Positions 62,167-64,000 of a stretch of 64,000 bases of DNA are shown piece by piece. Location of the stretch: contig JAFRJN010000011.1 of NCBI GenBank assembly GCA_017432225.1, forward strand, positions 55,728 through 119,727, given 5' to 3'. This DNA is from Candidatus Saccharimonadota bacterium (GTDB lineage: Bacteria; Patescibacteriota; Saccharimonadia; Saccharimonadales; Saccharimonadaceae). Numbering within the stretch: the stretch's first letter is position 1; every line of letters begins with the position of its first letter. Under the pieces are notes generated by a model that saw only the letters and a program-made list of their open reading frames with translations, was not told the origin of the DNA and made no database searches. Made by a program: the position numbers and the translations under genes.

Positions 62167-63064
62167 TTTTATTATCCCCGCTTGGTGCCCGATAATTCAC
62201 CATTTTACCCACTACCAGATTTCTTAACCCCGCAGCGATTTTGCCCATTCTAGCCATGCTCGATATTTCTAAAAGTTGTAAATCCATTATCATAGACATC
62301 CTATCCATCAGAATATCTATATTCACGACCATCTTTTCCCCCGCTTCTCTCACGTCCATGTCGCCATGCGCCATCAAAGCATAAGTATCCGTAATCGCAA
62401 AAACCGGGCCCAAAATCTTATCTTGCAATATTTCCCGATCAGTCCTCGCGATTTTTAGTAGTTTATGATATACAGTAGTCCTTAAATCCATCGTCTGTTT
62501 GTGTATGTCTGGGAACACTACATTAGTATATAGAATCTTATTAACTTCCTTTACTTCATCGCGGTGCATGGCAATCAAGCCTTTGATGTCGTCTTTCGAA
62601 TATTTCCTTTTTAGTTTGAAATACACAATCAAATCATCATTGTCTCGCGGTACCCGCTCAATACCTACTTGTTTTAATTTTTCAGTGAGAAGTGCCAGGT
62701 CTGCGACCGACACCATTCCGCGTTTGAACTTATAGTACCCATTGTCAAGATCCGGTTTTATTATTACATTATTTCGTCCGATCATTGGCCCAATATCGTA
62801 AGCATAAATAAGCGCAGAATTACCACCCATGTTATAAAACTTTTTCTCTTTATTTGGGTTATTGCCATCCGAAGCCAGAAACAACACCAAATATTCTTCG
62901 TTTCTATCCTCCGCTTCAAATACTATTTTCTTACGTTCATAGTATTCTGCATAGTCGCGCTGCTTCTCGGCTGCAGTCCGACCTCTGCCGTGGTGGTTAA
63001 TTTTTCCTTCAGCCAAAACTTCGCGAATTTGTTTCTTGTTTAATGGTTGTGCTTCTGTTGACAT
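62111..63064 (-). CDS. DGR accessory protein: N-terminal module plus Avd-like helical domain
   Basis: A 317-aa protein. Residues about 185-292 are helical (HKQTMDLRTTVYHKLLKIAR, ILMDRMSMIMDLQLL, MGKIAAGLRNLVVGKMV) and resemble the four-helix Avd proteins that bind DGR RTs. Residues 1-180 form a second module; KKFYNMGGNSALIYAYDIG and LTEKLKQVGIERVPRDNDD weakly recall the mismatch-recognition domain I of MutS (inference). The tail is charged. Typical Avd proteins are about 125 aa, so this one is much longer. It overlaps the RT gene and follows the target gene. Confidence 0.7.
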   Translation of the reverse strand: MSTEAQPLNKKQIREVLAEGKINHHGRGRTAAEKQRDYAEYYERKKIVFEAEDRNEEYLVLFLASDGNNPNKEKKFYNMGGNSALIYAYDIGPMIGRNNVIIKPDLDNGYYKFKRGMVSVADLALLTEKLKQVGIERVPRDNDDLIVYFKLKRKYSKDDIKGLIAMHRDEVKEVNKILYTNVVFPDIHKQTMDLRTTVYHKLLKIARTDREILQDKILGPVFAITDTYALMAHGDMDVREAGEKMVVNIDILMDRMSMIMDLQLLEISSMARMGKIAAGLRNLVVGKMVNYRAPSGDNKSGAIEDSGEAKKSETGGK

Positions 63065-63096
63065 TATATTATCTGCTTATTGCTATATTCTCTGGA

Positions 63097-63121
63097 GCCG
63101 CCCTCCCGCAGGTCGGGCGGC
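63097..63121. other. GC-rich hairpin downstream of the variable repeat
   Basis: A GCCGCCC/GGGCGGC 7-bp stem with an 11-nt loop lies 19 bp beyond the 3' end of VR (minus-strand sense). Hairpins just downstream of VR are known to promote retargeting in characterised DGRs. It may also act as a transcription attenuator before the accessory gene; no T-run follows. Confidence 0.55.
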
Positions 63122-63139
63122 ATTTTCTCCGGTGGAGGT

Positions 63140-63370
63140 CTGAGGAGAGGTGAGTACTCCTAGAGTACCCGGGGCGACCTACGACCGCACACAGCGTACG
63201 TAAAAGCCGAGGACCCTACTACCGTAGTCTGTATATAGGTAGGAACTATTGTAGAACAAGTCCCACCTATTAGTACCCCCAGACGTGTTACCTGACCACC
63301 AGTACCCAGACCCGGTAGTGCTAAGCGTACCGCCAGTGTAGTGGCCCACAGCGACTGGGCTAAAGGCAGC
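63140..63370 (-). repeat. DGR variable repeat (VR)
   Basis: The 231-bp counterpart of TR at the 3' end of the target gene, including its last 63 codons and 39 bp past the stop. Twelve residues are changed by adenine mutagenesis (to H, T, S, T, S, Y, S, D, F, D, G, L in order), plus one Gly-to-Val change at a non-adenine position. The inverted repeat GTACTC/GAGTAC (63154-63168) sits in the shared IMH region. Confidence 0.95.
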
Positions 63371-64000
63371 TTTGTTGCTTGCTGCTGCCGCAATTTGAGA
63401 GTGACTTGGCATAGTCCAGCCACTCGGACAAATGGAGTAGGAGCCGTAGTCTGTACTAGACGCTGCTGCAATCGTACCCGCCGAGGCTGCCGCATAGTTG
63501 TACCAGGCGCCTGTCGTAGCCGAACATTCCATTCTTGGTTGAGTGTAGCTATTACAGCCGCTTGTACTGGAAGAGCTACAAGTAGTGTCGCTTGTATACT
63601 GTGTGCTACTTTTATCTAGATTGTAGGCCGAGCCAGTAGACCAGGTGGTAGTGACGTTAGAATTAGAGTTATCCAGCGAACGTGTGGTTCTTGTGCTACC
63701 GTAAGTAGTCCCAGAGCCAGAGCAGCCAATAGCAAGGTTTCTCGTCATCCAGAGTGTTCTCGCCGCACCGCCGTTATTAGCAGTTACAATGCCCACGGTA
63801 TAGACTTGACCGTCTCGGCTGTCTTTGAGGCTACCGGTAGCATTATCACAGAAGTAGTTGATGTTGGTAGTAAAGTCTTGCATATTGGTCGTAGCACTAC
63901 CGATGGTCTTGATGCAGCTGGTTACAGTGATCACTGCATTAGATGAACTGGAGTTCGGGGTGAAGTAAGTCGTGTTGCTAGACGAGGATGCTAGGGCGCC
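63179..64000 (-). CDS. DGR target protein, Fib_succ_major / C-type-lectin-like (5' end beyond window)
   Basis: At least 273 codons; the frame stays open to the window edge, so the start is outside and the GTG at 63934 is not the real start. The visible part matches the Fibrobacter-major-paralogous type domain: LKDSRDGQVYTV, LWMTRNLAIG, WYNYAAAS, ICPSGWTMPS, WWSGNT and the ending FYVRCVRS. This C-lectin-like fold is a classic DGR ligand-binding scaffold. The upstream part is Ser/Thr/Asn-rich, as expected of a surface protein. Variable residues cluster in the last 60. Probably an adhesin for host or prey. Confidence 0.9.
   Translation of the reverse strand, partial: GALASSSSNTTYFTPNSSSSNAVITVTSCIKTIGSATTNMQDFTTNINYFCDNATGSLKDSRDGQVYTVGIVTANNGGAARTLWMTRNLAIGCSGSGTTYGSTRTTRSLDNSNSNVTTTWSTGSAYNLDKSSTQYTSDTTCSSSSTSGCNSYTQPRMECSATTGAWYNYAAASAGTIAAASSTDYGSYSICPSGWTMPSHSQIAAAASNKAAFSPVAVGHYTGGTLSTTGSGYWWSGNTSGGTNRWDLFYNSSYLYTDYGSRVLGFYVRCVRS

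Overview
The window looks like a chromosome segment of a small-genome Patescibacteria/CPR bacterium, most likely Saccharibacteria (TM7). This is inference from gene content and organisation, not from a marker phylogeny. Supporting signs are short versions of core proteins (GpsA 259 aa, PrmC about 215 aa, a delta-prime clamp-loader subunit without a P-loop), class III ribonucleotide reductase, many small membrane and surface proteins, three sortases, compact spacing, standard genetic code, and many genes whose ATG lies 6 nt after a TATAAT box (leaderless mRNAs). A choloylglycine hydrolase and oxygen-sensitive NrdD fit an animal-associated anoxic habitat.

Layout. 1-11.5 kb: DUF4956/VTC pair, surface hydrolases (SxxK hydrolase, CAP domain, CapA), a GH97 glucosidase, a sortase, a YgjP-type metallopeptidase and a NodB deacetylase. 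11.5-14.4 kb: tRNA-Trp, a glycogen-synthase-like glycosyltransferase followed by a GH57 amylase gene broken by an in-frame TAA, and L33. 14.5-27 kb: a C2HC zinc-finger microprotein, a UvrD/RecB-type helicase-nuclease, gpsA, iscU-iscS, secreted proteins, nrdG-nrdD with two NrdR-box-like sites, prfA-prmC. 27-44.5 kb: transglutaminase-like protein, HtrA, LepB, RmuC, rubrerythrin, SDR, a SleB-like hydrolase, HolB, RluA, TrpS, a divergent sortase, bile-salt-hydrolase-like protein, HD protein and several tRNAs. 44.6-47.5 kb: thyA-folA-glyA, the thymidylate cycle. 47.7-54.1 kb: infA-rpmJ-rpsM-rpsK-rpsD-rpoA-rplQ-rplM-rpsI, with secY and a sortase upstream. 54.1-59.7 kb: ftsE-ftsX-CHAP hydrolase-S41 protease-glycosyltransferase, a PcsB-like envelope-division cluster.

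59.7-64.0 kb is an accessory island and the most striking part. It holds a diversity-generating retroelement (DGR): a DGR-type reverse transcriptase (IGNLTSQ and YVDD motifs), a 317-aa accessory protein with an Avd-like helical C-terminus, a 231-bp template repeat (60734-60964) and a matching variable repeat (63140-63370) that forms the C-terminus of a Fib_succ_major / C-type-lectin-like target protein. I aligned the two repeats by eye: 18 of the 19 differences lie at template adenines, changing 12 codons. The template lies on the strand opposite to the RT and target genes, behind its own promoter and a roughly 280-nt leader. The target gene runs off the window end. A CdiA-C-like nuclease gene next to the DGR is flanked by 21-bp direct repeats that match the 3' end of the CHAP hydrolase gene, suggesting past integration or rearrangement.
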